From positions 62,001 through 126,000 of the forward strand of contig NZ_PJBC01000003.1 in assembly GCF_002836515.1 (NCBI RefSeq): a stretch of 64,000 bases of DNA. The letters run 5' to 3'. Below are positions 18,981-28,417 of this stretch, piece by piece. Origin of the DNA: Pseudomonas sp. Choline-02u-1 (GTDB lineage: Bacteria; Pseudomonadota; Gammaproteobacteria; Pseudomonadales; Pseudomonadaceae). The notes below the pieces were generated by a model. The model did not search any database and was not told the DNA's origin. It saw only the letters and a program-made list of their open reading frames with translations. Both the position numbers and the translations under genes were made by a program. Positions within the stretch are counted from its first letter, which is position 1; the number at the start of each line of letters is the position of its first letter.

Positions 18981-21566
18981 TCAGATGTCCCAGATCAGGT
19001 TGATCGCGAAGTTGCGTCCCGGTTGGGTCAGTCGATCAAGGTTGGCCGGTTGCGTCACCGAAGCTTCGCCGACGCTGTCGTAACCGCGCACGTCATCCCA
19101 CAGCCAGTATTTCTTGTCGCTCAGGTTGTAGATGCCGCCGCTGACGGTGACGTCGTCGCTGACTTTGTAATAGCCGGCCAGGTCGAGAACGCCGAAGCCC
19201 GGGCTCTTGAACTGGCTGCTGACGCCGTCCGGGGACTTGAAGTTGCTGTCGTCGACGCGGTCCTTTTTCTTCACCACTGTCCAGCTCAGCAGGCCGCCGT
19301 AGTTGTCCTGGTCGTAACCGAGGCCGAACACGCCGGTCAGCGGGTTGACGCTGTTGATCGGCTCGCCGGTGTCATTGTTGCGCCCGTAGGCGTAGGCGAT
19401 CGAGCCCTGGGTGTACAGGCCTTGCGGCGCGCCGAACGCATCCAGGTTCAAGCGTCCTTTGACTTCCGCGCCCTTGATGGTGGCGCGCTTGATGTTGTTG
19501 CTCTGGAACTTCAACTGATCGTCGCCCGGCTTGACCGCGTCCTCATTGATGAAGTCGCGGTACTTGTTATAGAACACCGCGACGTCGAAGGAACCCTGCT
19601 CGAAGTTGCCACGCAGGCCGGTTTCGAAGCCTTTGCTTTTCTCCGGCTCAAGGCCGGAATTTGGCGCAACGGTGTAGCCGGTGACGCTGTTTTCGAAACG
19701 CCCGTAAAGCGCTTTGGCCGTGGGCGTACGGAAACCCTCGGCGTACTGGCCGTACCAGGTGTAATTCTCCGTCAGGGCATAGGTCAGGCCGAATTTCGGC
19801 GAGACTTTGTGCCAGGTCTTGTTCTTGTCGCTGACCGTACCTTTGCCGTCGGCGTTCACGGTGTTGAGGAATTGCTGGGTGATGTGCGGCTTGAGCTGGG
19901 TGTAGTCGTAGCGCAGGCCCGGCAGGAAGGTCCAGTCGTTCCAACTGATCTGGTCCTGAGCGAACAGGCTGTAAGTGTTGATGGTCGGATCGGGGAAATC
20001 GCTGGCCTTGGCCAATACATCGGCCGCACTGGTCGCGCCAATCGCCCTGCAGCCAGCACCGACCGCCAGGCATTTACCATCGCCGCTGCGTGAACCGGTG
20101 ACTTTCTGCTGCTTGATGGTGGTGCCGTAGGTCAGCAGGTGATCGGTGTCACCGATGGCGAAAGCCTTGTCGAGTTGCGCGTCGAACACCCACTGTTTTT
20201 CTTCGTAGAGTGTGTCGCGAGTACGCAATACCTGACGGATGATCGGGTAGTAATACTCTTCTGTGCTCTGGTCGGTTTTGGCGATCTGGTGGTTGAGGCT
20301 CCACTTCACGTTGTCGACGAGCAGACTGTCGAGAGCGAACGCATGTTCGATGCCGAAGCGTTCGCGGGTGACGGTGTCGTTTCCGGTGCGCCACTGATAC
20401 ATGCCGCCGGGCAGCATGCTGGTCGGAATAGTCGGGCCGCCGTCGGCATACGGTCCGCCGTACGCGCTTTTCTGATCGGTGTCACGATCGTCCTTGTACT
20501 TTTCGTAGGTCAGGCCAAGGCGCGAATCGTCGTTGTAGTTCCAGCCGAGCTTGGCCAGGACGTTGGTCGCGCGCACATCTTCCGGGTTGGCGGCGGTACG
20601 TTCCAGACCGGTACCGTTGTTGCCGCCGAAGGATTCGGTTTCGTGACCGTCGCGCTGGCTGTAATGCAGCAAACCGTCGAACTCACCGCTGCGCCCGGCG
20701 ACGGTGGCGGATTTCAGCCAGCTGTCATCGGCAGAGCTGTAACCACTTTTCAGACGTGCGCCGACGTCCTTGCCCGGCTTGATGATGTCGTCGGCGTCCA
20801 GCGTGTAATAGCTGACTGCGCCGCCAATGGCGTTGCTGCCGTACAGCACCGAAGCCGGGCCACGGAGGATTTCCACGCGTTTGACGATTTCCGGGTCGAC
20901 GTAATTGCGCTGGCTCTTGGCGTACGGGCCGCTGAAGAAACCATTGGGGATTTCCACGCCATCAACCTGGGTCAGGATGCGGTCGCCGTCGATACCGCGA
21001 ATGTTGTAGCCGCTGATGCCGCCGCGCTGACCGGCGCCGCCAACGGAAACACCCGGTTCATAGCGCACCAGATCCTTGATGGTGTTGACGTTGTTGCGGT
21101 CGAGTTCTTGGCGATCATGCACGCTGACCGTCGAAGGCACGCTGTTGACCGACTGCTCCTGGCGGGTGGCGCTGATGGTCACCTGATCCAGATTCAGCGT
21201 GCCGCTGCCGTTGCGTTTTTCCAGCACGACATTGTTGTTGCTCAGCTTGCGAAAGCTCAGGTTGGTCCCCACCAACAGGCGCTCGAGGGCTTTTTCCGGC
21301 GGCAGCGAACCACGCACGCCCGGCGACGAAACGTTCCGGCCCAATTCTGCCGGCAAGCCGACCTGCCAACCGGTCACAGCGGTGAAGGCATTCAGCGCGG
21401 AAACCAGCGGTTGCTGATTGATGGCGAACGCGTAATCGCCCATGTGGCGCGCCGGTTGCTCGGTAGCCGCCAGCAGCGGTGCGGTGCCGGCCATGAAGAT
21501 GGCCGCCGTCAGCAGCGAGAGGACGCGGGAAGGGGAAGCGGTCTGGCGGGTAAGGCGTGAGGACAT
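18981..21566 (-). CDS. hxuA: TonB-dependent haem receptor with signalling domain (HxuA/PhuR-like transducer)
   Basis: Outer-membrane haem receptor of 861 residues. ATG at 21566 has GGAG eight bases upstream. Signal peptide to about residue 35 (FMAGTAPLLAATE), then a secretin/TonB STN domain (about 45-115, FAINQQPLVSALNAFTAVTG), found in receptors that signal to an anti-sigma factor. The TonB box region lies near LDQVTISATRQEQ, followed by the plug (GGISGYNIRGIDGDRILTQV, VEILRGPASVLYGSNAIGG) and a beta-barrel ending in FAINLIWDI. The FRAP-NPNL block is FRTPTAKALYGRF...PNSGLEPE, with no histidine between. Together with the adjacent sigma and anti-sigma genes this is a Hxu-type system. Confidence 0.9.
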   Translation of the reverse strand: MSSRLTRQTASPSRVLSLLTAAIFMAGTAPLLAATEQPARHMGDYAFAINQQPLVSALNAFTAVTGWQVGLPAELGRNVSSPGVRGSLPPEKALERLLVGTNLSFRKLSNNNVVLEKRNGSGTLNLDQVTISATRQEQSVNSVPSTVSVHDRQELDRNNVNTIKDLVRYEPGVSVGGAGQRGGISGYNIRGIDGDRILTQVDGVEIPNGFFSGPYAKSQRNYVDPEIVKRVEILRGPASVLYGSNAIGGAVSYYTLDADDIIKPGKDVGARLKSGYSSADDSWLKSATVAGRSGEFDGLLHYSQRDGHETESFGGNNGTGLERTAANPEDVRATNVLAKLGWNYNDDSRLGLTYEKYKDDRDTDQKSAYGGPYADGGPTIPTSMLPGGMYQWRTGNDTVTRERFGIEHAFALDSLLVDNVKWSLNHQIAKTDQSTEEYYYPIIRQVLRTRDTLYEEKQWVFDAQLDKAFAIGDTDHLLTYGTTIKQQKVTGSRSGDGKCLAVGAGCRAIGATSAADVLAKASDFPDPTINTYSLFAQDQISWNDWTFLPGLRYDYTQLKPHITQQFLNTVNADGKGTVSDKNKTWHKVSPKFGLTYALTENYTWYGQYAEGFRTPTAKALYGRFENSVTGYTVAPNSGLEPEKSKGFETGLRGNFEQGSFDVAVFYNKYRDFINEDAVKPGDDQLKFQSNNIKRATIKGAEVKGRLNLDAFGAPQGLYTQGSIAYAYGRNNDTGEPINSVNPLTGVFGLGYDQDNYGGLLSWTVVKKKDRVDDSNFKSPDGVSSQFKSPGFGVLDLAGYYKVSDDVTVSGGIYNLSDKKYWLWDDVRGYDSVGEASVTQPANLDRLTQPGRNFAINLIWDI

Positions 21567-21673
21567 CGATAGCGCTCCGTGTCGCACGAATCTTTATAGG
21601 TGCTGATCGGCATGATTAGATGCGAATCAATTGCATTGGCTATAACGAGACGAACTGCGGTTGGCTATCGAGT

Positions 21674-21690
21674 AAAAATAATTCTCATTT
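21674..21690 (-). promoter_or_regulatory. Candidate Fur box before haem receptor
   Basis: Minus-strand AAATGAGAATTATTTTT resembles Fur hexamer arrays of the AATGAGAATTATT kind. It overlaps the last codons of the anti-sigma gene and lies 108 bases upstream of the receptor start. Inference from pattern only. Confidence 0.55.
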
Positions 21691-22654
21691 AGTTCAGGAT
21701 CACCAGCGCGGGGAATTCCTGCAGGCGCGCCGAGGTGATGTGGGCAAGGGAACGGATCACGTCGAGCGGCTGGTCGAGACGGTAATTGCCAGTGACGGCA
21801 ACGTCGGCCAGTTGCTCGTTGTTGTTGATGATCCAGCCCGGGTAGTAGCGGCGCAGCTCGGCCAGCACCTGATTCAGCGGACAGTTCTCGAAGACCAGGC
21901 GGCCCTCAACCCAGGCCAGATCGGCGTTGACGTCGAGCTTGGCCGGGCGATCAAAGCCGTTGGGGCCGATGCGGATACTTTCCCCGGCGCGCAGGCGCAC
22001 GCGGGCATCGTCGTGGGTAGCGCGCAGATCGACATCGCCGCGCTGCACGTTGACCTGCGCGACGCCGTCCAGATAACGCACGGCGAATGCGGTGTCATGA
22101 ACGCTGGCGGTTACCGGGCCGGCGTCGATCTCCAAAGGTTGATTGCGCCCGCTGGCTATTTCGAAAAACGCTTCGCCCTGAAACAACCGGGCCACGCGTT
22201 GCTGATCGTTGATGGTGCTGGAAAAAGCCGAATTGGTGTTGAGCAGAACCTTCGAGCCGTCTTCCAATTGCAGGCGCTGGCGTTCGCCGACCACGGTCAG
22301 ATGATCGGCCTGCAGCCGCATCGGCAGGTTGCTGAAGCTGAACAGGCCGAGCACCAGCACCGCCGCCGTGGCCAGCGGTTTCCAGTGCGGGCGCAGGCGT
22401 TGGAGAAAGCTGACTCTCGCCGGTTTTGCCGCCAGGGCTTCGGCGCACAGCGCAACCTGCCGGCCGTCCCAGATGGCCTGAGCCTTGGCGAACGCTTCGG
22501 CATTCAACGGATCAGCCGCCAGCCAGGCATGAAATTGCCGAGTCTGTTCCTCGTCCGGGCTGCCGAGCACGATGAGCCAGTCCAGCGCCTGGTCCATTGC
22601 AGCTGCAGCGTCCCGCGCCGGATCAGGCGAAGGCGAGCGATGGGTGTCCGTCAC
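21689..22654 (-). CDS. hxuR: FecR-family anti-sigma regulator (HxuR-like)
   Basis: Inner-membrane sigma regulator of 321 residues, from a GTG at 22654 with GGAA five bases upstream. The N-terminal cytoplasmic DUF4880 part contains DQALDWLIVLGSPDEEQ and FHAWLAADPLNAEAF. A single hydrophobic helix is at about 95-112 (LATAAVLVLGLFSF), followed by a periplasmic FecR domain (GERQRLQLEDGSKVLLNTNS) and a C-terminal STN-like segment that receives the signal from the receptor. It is expected to control the adjacent ECF sigma factor. Confidence 0.92.
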   Translation of the reverse strand: MTDTHRSPSPDPARDAAAAMDQALDWLIVLGSPDEEQTRQFHAWLAADPLNAEAFAKAQAIWDGRQVALCAEALAAKPARVSFLQRLRPHWKPLATAAVLVLGLFSFSNLPMRLQADHLTVVGERQRLQLEDGSKVLLNTNSAFSSTINDQQRVARLFQGEAFFEIASGRNQPLEIDAGPVTASVHDTAFAVRYLDGVAQVNVQRGDVDLRATHDDARVRLRAGESIRIGPNGFDRPAKLDVNADLAWVEGRLVFENCPLNQVLAELRRYYPGWIINNNEQLADVAVTGNYRLDQPLDVIRSLAHITSARLQEFPALVILN

Positions 22655-22752
22655 GGTGTTTCCTCAGGGCTTCTGGCGAAGCAGTTTCCAGCTTCAGGCT
22701 GCCAGCTGCAAGCCGGATGCTTTGCTGCTTTTTGTTTTTACTTGCTTGCAGC

Positions 22753-23280
22753 TCAAAGCTTGCCGCTGCTGTTATGTCGTTCGGCAACGCCGATGCAGAT
22801 CGACATGATCAGTTTCAATTCTTTCTGCACAGTGCTCAGTGAAACATGCAGTTCATCAGCGATTTCCTGATAGCTGTGCCCGTGCAGGCGGCTGAGGATG
22901 AAGATCTGCTGTTGGCGCGGGCTGAGTTGACTGAGGCTCACGTTCAGGCGCTCCAGCAGTTGTTCCGCGTGGGCGGCGTCTTCGGCGCTGCTGGCCGGCG
23001 CGGCGATGCTTTGCACCACCTCTTGCGGCACGTCATCGACCATGGTCCGCGCGTGAATCCTGCGCGCACGCAAATGGTCCAGCGCCAGATTGCGCGCGGT
23101 CTGGAAAACAAAGGGTTCAAGGTGATCAATGGTCCGCTCGCTCAACGCCCGGGTCACGCGCAGGTAGGTCTCCTGCAACAGGTCTTCAGCGGTGCTGTGA
23201 TTGTTGACCATCCGTTCCAGCGTGCGCAGCAGGGAAGTGCGCTGGGCGAGGAAGACGTGGTTGAAGCGCAGTTGACTCAC
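22753..23280 (-). CDS. hxuI: ECF sigma factor, FecI-like (HxuI)
   Basis: Iron-starvation sigma factor of 175 residues, expected to transcribe the receptor gene when haem is sensed. GTG start at 23280 with AGG eight bases upstream. Region 2: NNHSTAEDLLQETYLRVTRA and HLEPFVFQTARNLALDHLRA. Region 4: LSPRQQQIFILSRLHGHSYQ followed by EIADELHVSLSTVQKELK. First gene of the sigma/anti-sigma/receptor set, preceded by a strong Fur-like palindrome. Confidence 0.93.
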   Translation of the reverse strand: MSQLRFNHVFLAQRTSLLRTLERMVNNHSTAEDLLQETYLRVTRALSERTIDHLEPFVFQTARNLALDHLRARRIHARTMVDDVPQEVVQSIAAPASSAEDAAHAEQLLERLNVSLSQLSPRQQQIFILSRLHGHSYQEIADELHVSLSTVQKELKLIMSICIGVAERHNSSGKL

Positions 23281-23305
23281 GGGAGAACCTGATCCATTTC
23301 GAGCG

Positions 23306-23324
23306 AATGATAATGCTTATCATC
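23306..23324. promoter_or_regulatory. Fur box upstream of hxuI
   Basis: Contains the perfect palindrome ATGATAA-TGC-TTATCAT, a close match to the Fur consensus GATAATGATAATCATTATC. It is centred about 34 bases upstream of the hxuI start, so iron should repress the signalling pair. Confidence 0.82.
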
Positions 23325-23387
23325 CAGCTGAATGGTCAAGTGCTGATTTGTCAGAGAACGGTAAGCTCAGGATCGAACCGGCCCCCT

Positions 23388-23470
23388 GTAGGAGCTGCCG
23401 CAGGCTGCGATCTTTTGCTCTTGTTTTTAGAAAGTCAAAAGCAAAGATCGCAGCCTTCGGCAGCTCCTAC
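23388..23470. repeat. Inverted repeat pair (family B, GTAGGAGCTGCCG type)
   Basis: GTAGGAGCTGCCGCAGGCTG and its inverted partner, with GATCTTTTGCT / AGCAAAGATC inner arms. It lies between gap and hxuI. Confidence 0.9.
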
Positions 23471-23501
23471 GGGGATGTGCCTCAAATCAAGGAGCGCCCG
23501 C

Positions 23502-24503
23502 TTATTCCGCGTTGCACAACGCCAGGCAGTTATCCAGCATGCGGTTGGAGAAGCCCCATTCGTTGTCGTACCAGGCCAGCACTTTGAGCAACTTGCCGCT
23601 GACTTTGGTGTGGTTGGCGTCGAAGATCGACGACAGCGGGTTGTGGTTGAAGTCGCTGGAAACCAGCGGCAACGTGTTGTAACCCAAAATTTTCGAATGC
23701 TGGCTCGCCGCTTTCAGCAGCGCGTTGACTTCGTCGGCGCTGGCTTCTTTCTTCAGTTGCACGGTGAGGTCGACCAGCGACACGTTGATCACCGGGACGC
23801 GCACAGCCATGCCGGTCAGTTTACCGGCCAGTTCCGGCAGTACCAGGCCTACCGCCTCGGCCGCGCCGGTCTTGCTCGGGATCATGTTCTGCGTGGCGGA
23901 ACGGGCGCGATACGGGTCGCTGTGATAAACGTCGGTGAGATTCTGGTCGTTGGTGTAGGCGTGGATGGTGGTCATCAGACCGCTTTCGATGCCCAGCTCG
24001 CGATGCAGCACTTGCGCCACTGGCGCGAGGCAGTTGGTGGTGCACGACGCGTTGGAAATGATCTGGTGCGACTGGCGCAGGATGTCGTGGTTGACGCCGT
24101 AGACCACGGTGGCGTCGGCGCCTTTGGCCGGGGCCGAGATAATCACTTTGCGTGCGCCGGCGCTGATATGCGCGGCAGCCTTGGCACGGTCGGTGAACAG
24201 ACCGGTGCATTCGAACACCACGTCGATTTTTTCTGCGGCCCATGGCAGGTCGGCCGGGTTGCGAATGGCGCTGACCGCGATGCGGTCGCCATTGACCGTC
24301 AGGCTTTCATTATCGTGCGCTACTTCGGCGTCGAAAGTGCCATGGACGGTGTCGTATTTGAGCAGGTGGGCATTGATCGAACTGTCACCCAGATCGTTGA
24401 TCGCGACGATCTGCAGGTCTTGACGATAGCCTTGGGTATACAGTGCGCGCAGGACATTACGGCCGATGCGGCCAAAACCATTGATTGCGATTCGAAGAGT
24501 CAT
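23502..24503 (-). CDS. gap: glyceraldehyde-3-phosphate dehydrogenase, type I
   Basis: Oxidises glyceraldehyde-3-phosphate to 1,3-bisphosphoglycerate, downstream of the Entner-Doudoroff split. It has 333 residues from the ATG at 24503 ([20 protein letters not shown]); a longer frame with 27 extra residues runs through the operator and is rejected. The catalytic segment [13 protein letters not shown] is intact, as is the C-terminal [11 protein letters not shown]. The NDLGD turn after the first fold suggests NAD preference. It is divergent from edd, with a HexR-like site in front of its start. Confidence 0.96.
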   Translation of the reverse strand: MTLRIAINGFGRIGRNVLRALYTQGYRQDLQIVAINDLGDSSINAHLLKYDTVHGTFDAEVAHDNESLTVNGDRIAVSAIRNPADLPWAAEKIDVVFECTGLFTDRAKAAAHISAGARKVIISAPAKGADATVVYGVNHDILRQSHQIISNASCTTNCLAPVAQVLHRELGIESGLMTTIHAYTNDQNLTDVYHSDPYRARSATQNMIPSKTGAAEAVGLVLPELAGKLTGMAVRVPVINVSLVDLTVQLKKEASADEVNALLKAASQHSKILGYNTLPLVSSDFNHNPLSSIFDANHTKVSGKLLKVLAWYDNEWGFSNRMLDNCLALCNAE

Positions 24504-24526
24504 GGAACAGCGCCGCCGTCGTTTTG

Positions 24527-24541
24527 TTGTTGGAATTACAA
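24527..24541 (-). promoter_or_regulatory. HexR operator, gap side
   Basis: TTGT-TGGAATT-ACAA fits the HexR consensus TTGT-N7/8-ACAA known from P. putida exactly. It lies 24 bases upstream of the gap start. Confidence 0.78.
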
Positions 24542-24588
24542 GATTATTCGCATAAAAATAGAAAACAAGCCTTTTTAGTGGCAATATT

Positions 24589-24603
24589 TTGTTTTATCTA
24601 CAA
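24589..24603 (+). promoter_or_regulatory. HexR operator, edd side
   Basis: TTGT-TTTATCT-ACAA also fits TTGT-N7-ACAA exactly. It lies 120 bases upstream of edd. Together with the gap-side site it would allow HexR to repress both divergent promoters until 2-keto-3-deoxy-6-phosphogluconate accumulates. Confidence 0.78.
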
Positions 24604-24723
24604 CGAGTGACCTGAATCAACTGGTCCGAATGGTCAAAAAAACCGTCTGTCATTCCAACCACAACGGCGTTTGATCAGCATAGACAATCAGGTCGCCACA
24701 TCCGTTAGCCTGGAGTTCTACAC

Positions 24724-26550
24724 ATGCATCCCCGCGTTCTTGAGGTCACCGAACGGCTTATCGCCCGCAGCCGCGCCACGCGTCAGGCTTACCTTGCACT
24801 GATTCGCGGCGCCGCCAGCGACGGGCCGATGCGCGGCAAGCTGCAATGCGCCAACTTCGCCCATGGCGTGGCCGGTTGCGGCAGCGAAGACAAGCACAGC
24901 CTGCGGATGATGAACTCGGCGAACATCGCCATTGTGTCTTCGTATAACGACATGCTTTCGGCGCACCAGCCGTACGAAGTGTTCCCCCAACAGATCAAGA
25001 ACGCCCTGCGCGAGATCGGCTCGGTCGGCCAGTTCGCTGGTGGCACCCCGGCGATGTGCGACGGCGTGACCCAGGGCGAGCCGGGCATGGAACTGAGCCT
25101 GCCGAGCCGCGAAGTGATTGCCATGTCGACTGCGGTGGCGCTGTCGCACAATATGTTCGACGGTGCGCTGATGCTCGGCATCTGCGACAAGATCGTGCCG
25201 GGGCTGATGATGGGCTCGTTGCGCTTCGGTCATCTGCCGACCATTTTCGTCCCGGGCGGGCCGATGGTTTCGGGGATTTCCAACAAGGAAAAAGCCGACG
25301 TCCGCCAGAAATACGCCGAAGGCAAGGCAACCCGCGAAGAGTTGCTGGAATCGGAGATGAAGTCCTACCACAGCCCGGGCACCTGCACCTTCTACGGCAC
25401 CGCCAACACCAACCAGTTGCTGATGGAAGTCATGGGCCTGCACTTGCCGGGCGCCTCTTTCGTCAACCCGAACACGCCGCTGCGCGACGCCCTGACCCGC
25501 GAAGCCGCGCATCAGGTCACGCGCCTGACCAAGCAGAATGGCAACTTCATGCCGATCGGCGAAATCGTCGACGAGAAGGCGCTGGTCAACTCCATCGTTG
25601 CCCTGCACGCCACCGGCGGCTCGACCAACCACACCCTGCACATGCCGGCCATCGCCATGGCGGCGGGCATTCAGCTGACCTGGCAGGACATGGCCGACCT
25701 CTCCGAAGTCGTGCCGACCCTGAGCCACGTCTACCCGAACGGCAAAGCCGACATCAACCACTTCCAGGCCGCAGGCGGCATGTCGTTCCTGATCCGCGAA
25801 CTGCTCGGCGCCGGCCTGCTGCATGAAGACGTCAACACCGTGCTCGGCCACGGTTTGAGCAAATACACCAAAGAACCGTTCCTTGATAACGGTGAGCTGG
25901 TCTGGCGCGAAGGCCCGACCGACAGCCTCGACGAAAACATTCTGCGTCCGGTGTCCCGTGCGTTTTCGCAAGAGGGCGGCTTGCGGGTGATGGAAGGCAA
26001 CCTCGGTCGCGGCGTAATGAAAGTTTCGGCGGTGGCACTGGAAAACCAGATCGTCGAAGCACCGGCGATGGTGTTCCAGGATCAGCAGGATCTGGCCGAT
26101 GCGTTCAAGGCTGGTCTGCTGGAAAAGGATTTCGTCGCGGTGATGCGCTTCCAGGGCCCGCGTTCCAACGGCATGCCCGAGCTGCACAAGATGACGCCGT
26201 TCCTCGGCGTGCTGCAGGATCGCGGCTTCAAAGTGGCGCTGGTGACTGACGGGCGCATGTCCGGCGCGTCGGGGAAAATCCCGGCGGCGATTCACGTCAG
26301 TCCCGAAGCTTATGTCGGTGGTGCTTTGGCGCGAGTGCAAGAGGGCGATATCATCCGCGTCGATGGCGTCAAAGGCACCTTGGAACTGAAGGTCGACGCC
26401 GCCGAATTTGCAGCACGCGAACCTGCCAAGGGCCTGTTGGGCAACAACATCGGCAGCGGTCGCGAACTGTTCGGCTTCATGCGCATGGCCTTCAGCTCGG
26501 CGGAGCAGGGCGCCAGCGCCTTCACTTCTGCCCTGGAGACGCTTAATTGA
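24724..26550 (+). CDS. edd: phosphogluconate dehydratase
   Basis: First dedicated Entner-Doudoroff enzyme: 6-phosphogluconate to 2-keto-3-deoxy-6-phosphogluconate. It is 608 residues, full length, starting [20 protein letters not shown]. IlvD/Edd family motifs seen include [20 protein letters not shown] (an iron-sulfur Cys), [30 protein letters not shown] and [20 protein letters not shown]. It is followed by glk, gltR and gtrS on the same strand and its stop overlaps the glk start. Confidence 0.97.
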   Translation: MHPRVLEVTERLIARSRATRQAYLALIRGAASDGPMRGKLQCANFAHGVAGCGSEDKHSLRMMNSANIAIVSSYNDMLSAHQPYEVFPQQIKNALREIGSVGQFAGGTPAMCDGVTQGEPGMELSLPSREVIAMSTAVALSHNMFDGALMLGICDKIVPGLMMGSLRFGHLPTIFVPGGPMVSGISNKEKADVRQKYAEGKATREELLESEMKSYHSPGTCTFYGTANTNQLLMEVMGLHLPGASFVNPNTPLRDALTREAAHQVTRLTKQNGNFMPIGEIVDEKALVNSIVALHATGGSTNHTLHMPAIAMAAGIQLTWQDMADLSEVVPTLSHVYPNGKADINHFQAAGGMSFLIRELLGAGLLHEDVNTVLGHGLSKYTKEPFLDNGELVWREGPTDSLDENILRPVSRAFSQEGGLRVMEGNLGRGVMKVSAVALENQIVEAPAMVFQDQQDLADAFKAGLLEKDFVAVMRFQGPRSNGMPELHKMTPFLGVLQDRGFKVALVTDGRMSGASGKIPAAIHVSPEAYVGGALARVQEGDIIRVDGVKGTLELKVDAAEFAAREPAKGLLGNNIGSGRELFGFMRMAFSSAEQGASAFTSALETLN

Positions 26551-27506
26551 AACTGGCTTTGGTCGGTGACATCGGAGGCACCAACGCGCGATTCGCGTTG
26601 TGGCAAAACCAGCAACTGCAATCGGTTCAGGTGCTGGCCACGGCCGACTTTGCCAGCCCGGAAGAGGCAATCGCCTTGTATCTGAGCGGGCTCGGTCTGG
26701 CGCCGGGTTCGATCGGTTCGGTGTGCCTGTCGGTGGCAGGCCCCGTGAGCGGCGATGAATTCAAATTCACCAACAATCACTGGCGGCTCAGTCGCAGCGC
26801 GTTCTGCAAGACCTTGCAGGTCGAGCAGTTGTTGCTGACCAATGATTTTTCGGCAATGGCGCTGGGCATGACCCGTTTGCAGCCGGGCGAATTCCGCGTG
26901 GTCTGCGAAGGCACGCCGGAGGCGTTGCGCCCGGCGGTGGTGATCGGCCCGGGCACCGGCCTGGGGGTTGGCACCCTGCTCGACCTCGGCGAAGGTCGCT
27001 TCGCGGCATTGCCGGGCGAGGGCGGCCACGTCGACCTGCCGCTGAGCAGCCCGCGCGAAACGCAGCTGTGGCAACACATCTACAACGAGATCGGCCATGT
27101 CAGCGCGGAAACTGCGTTGAGCGGCGGCGGCCTGCCTCGGCTGTACCGGGCGATCTGTGCGGTGGATGGCCATGAGCCGACGCTTGAAACGCCGGAAGCG
27201 ATCACCGCAGCAGGCCTTGCCGGTGACCCGATTGCCCTGGAGGTGCTCGAGCAGTTCTGCTGCTGGCTCGGCCGCGTTGCCGGCAACAACGTGCTCACCA
27301 CCGGCGCGCGCGGCGGGGTGTTTATTGTCGGCGGGGTGATTCCACGCTTCGCCGATTTTTTCCTCGAAAGCGGCTTTGCCCGCTGTTTCGCCGACAAGGG
27401 CTGCATGAGCGATTACTTCAAAGGCATCCCGGTGTGGCTGGTGACGGCGCCGTACTCCGGCCTAATGGGCGCGGGTGTGGCTCTGGATCAGGCAATCCGG
27501 GCCTGA
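26547..27506 (+). CDS. glk: glucokinase
   Basis: Phosphorylates cytoplasmic glucose with ATP. It is 319 residues, starting [18 protein letters not shown], the phosphate-1 motif of bacterial glucokinases. It also has [22 protein letters not shown] and PGEGGHVDL. The start is a TTG at 26547 that overlaps the edd stop codon (TTGA), implying translational coupling. No ATG near the conserved N-terminus could replace it. Confidence 0.95.
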   Translation: MKLALVGDIGGTNARFALWQNQQLQSVQVLATADFASPEEAIALYLSGLGLAPGSIGSVCLSVAGPVSGDEFKFTNNHWRLSRSAFCKTLQVEQLLLTNDFSAMALGMTRLQPGEFRVVCEGTPEALRPAVVIGPGTGLGVGTLLDLGEGRFAALPGEGGHVDLPLSSPRETQLWQHIYNEIGHVSAETALSGGGLPRLYRAICAVDGHEPTLETPEAITAAGLAGDPIALEVLEQFCCWLGRVAGNNVLTTGARGGVFIVGGVIPRFADFFLESGFARCFADKGCMSDYFKGIPVWLVTAPYSGLMGAGVALDQAIRA

Positions 27507-27521
27507 AATACGGTCTGAATT

Positions 27522-27608
27522 GTGGGAGCGGGCTTGCTCGCGAAAGCGGTGCGTCAGAGACATTCAAGGTGCCTGACACACCGCGTTCGCGAGCAAGCCC
27601 GCTCCCAC
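27522..27608. repeat. REP-type inverted repeat pair (family A)
   Basis: Inverted GTGGGAGCGGGCTTGCTCGC cores around a loop of about 40 bases, between glk and gltR. Confidence 0.9.
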
Positions 27609-27685
27609 AGTGGTTTTGTGGTGTTTGTAAAATCAGCGCTTAAGGCATAATCCGCCCCAACTCCAACAACAAGGATGCCTTCGAA

Positions 27686-28417
27686 GTGAGCTCAGTCAAC
27701 AAGTCGATATTGTTGGTCGATGACGACCAGGAAATACGCGAGTTGCTGGAAACCTACCTGACCCGCGCCGGGTTTCAGGTGCGGGCCACCGCCGATGGCG
27801 CCGGTTTTCGTCAGGCGCTCAACGAGGCGCCGAGCGATCTGGTGATTCTCGACGTCATGCTGCCCGACGAAGACGGCTTCAGCCTGTGCCGCTGGGTGCG
27901 CCAACATCCGCGTCAGGCGCAGGTGCCGATCATCATGCTGACCGCCAGCTCCGACGAGGCCGACCGGGTGATCGGTCTGGAGCTCGGTGCTGACGATTAC
28001 CTTGGCAAACCGTTCAGCCCGCGTGAACTGCAAGCGCGGATCAAGGCCCTGCTGCGCCGCGCACAGTTCGCACACGAACGCAGCGGCAGCGAAGTGCTGG
28101 TCTTCGACGACTGGCGCCTGGACACGGTCAGTCATCGGCTGTTCCACACCGACGGCGAGGAAGTGATCCTCTCCGGTGCCGATTTCGCCCTGCTGAAATT
28201 GTTTCTCGACCACCCGCAGCAAATCCTCGACCGGGACACCATCGGCAACGCCACCCGTGGCCGCGATCTGATGCCGCTTGATCGCATCGTCGACATGGCC
28301 GTCAGCCGTTTGCGCCAGCGCCTGCGCGACACCGAAAAACCGCCACGGCTGATTCGTACCGTGCGTGGCAGCGGTTATCAGTTGGCAGCCAATGTGGTTG
28401 CCGGCAATGCTCACTGA
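27686..28417 (+). CDS. gltR: response regulator of glucose transport, OmpR family (GltR)
   Basis: DNA-binding response regulator of 243 residues, GTG start at 27686. The receiver domain has the acidic pocket LLVDDDQEI, phosphoacceptor Asp56 in VILDVMLPDEDG, and the Lys of LGKPFSPREL. A winged-helix output domain follows (LLKLFLDHPQQILDRDTI, RTVRGSGYQL). It overlaps the kinase gene by 11 bases. Position between glk and gts matches the P. aeruginosa GltR-GtrS pair, which controls OprB and glucose uptake in response to 2-ketogluconate or 6-phosphogluconate. Confidence 0.92.
   Translation: MSSVNKSILLVDDDQEIRELLETYLTRAGFQVRATADGAGFRQALNEAPSDLVILDVMLPDEDGFSLCRWVRQHPRQAQVPIIMLTASSDEADRVIGLELGADDYLGKPFSPRELQARIKALLRRAQFAHERSGSEVLVFDDWRLDTVSHRLFHTDGEEVILSGADFALLKLFLDHPQQILDRDTIGNATRGRDLMPLDRIVDMAVSRLRQRLRDTEKPPRLIRTVRGSGYQLAANVVAGNAH

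Noticed and set aside
20139..21560. 473-codon plus-strand frame opposite the haem receptor
   Set aside because: Shadow of the TonB receptor coding sequence.
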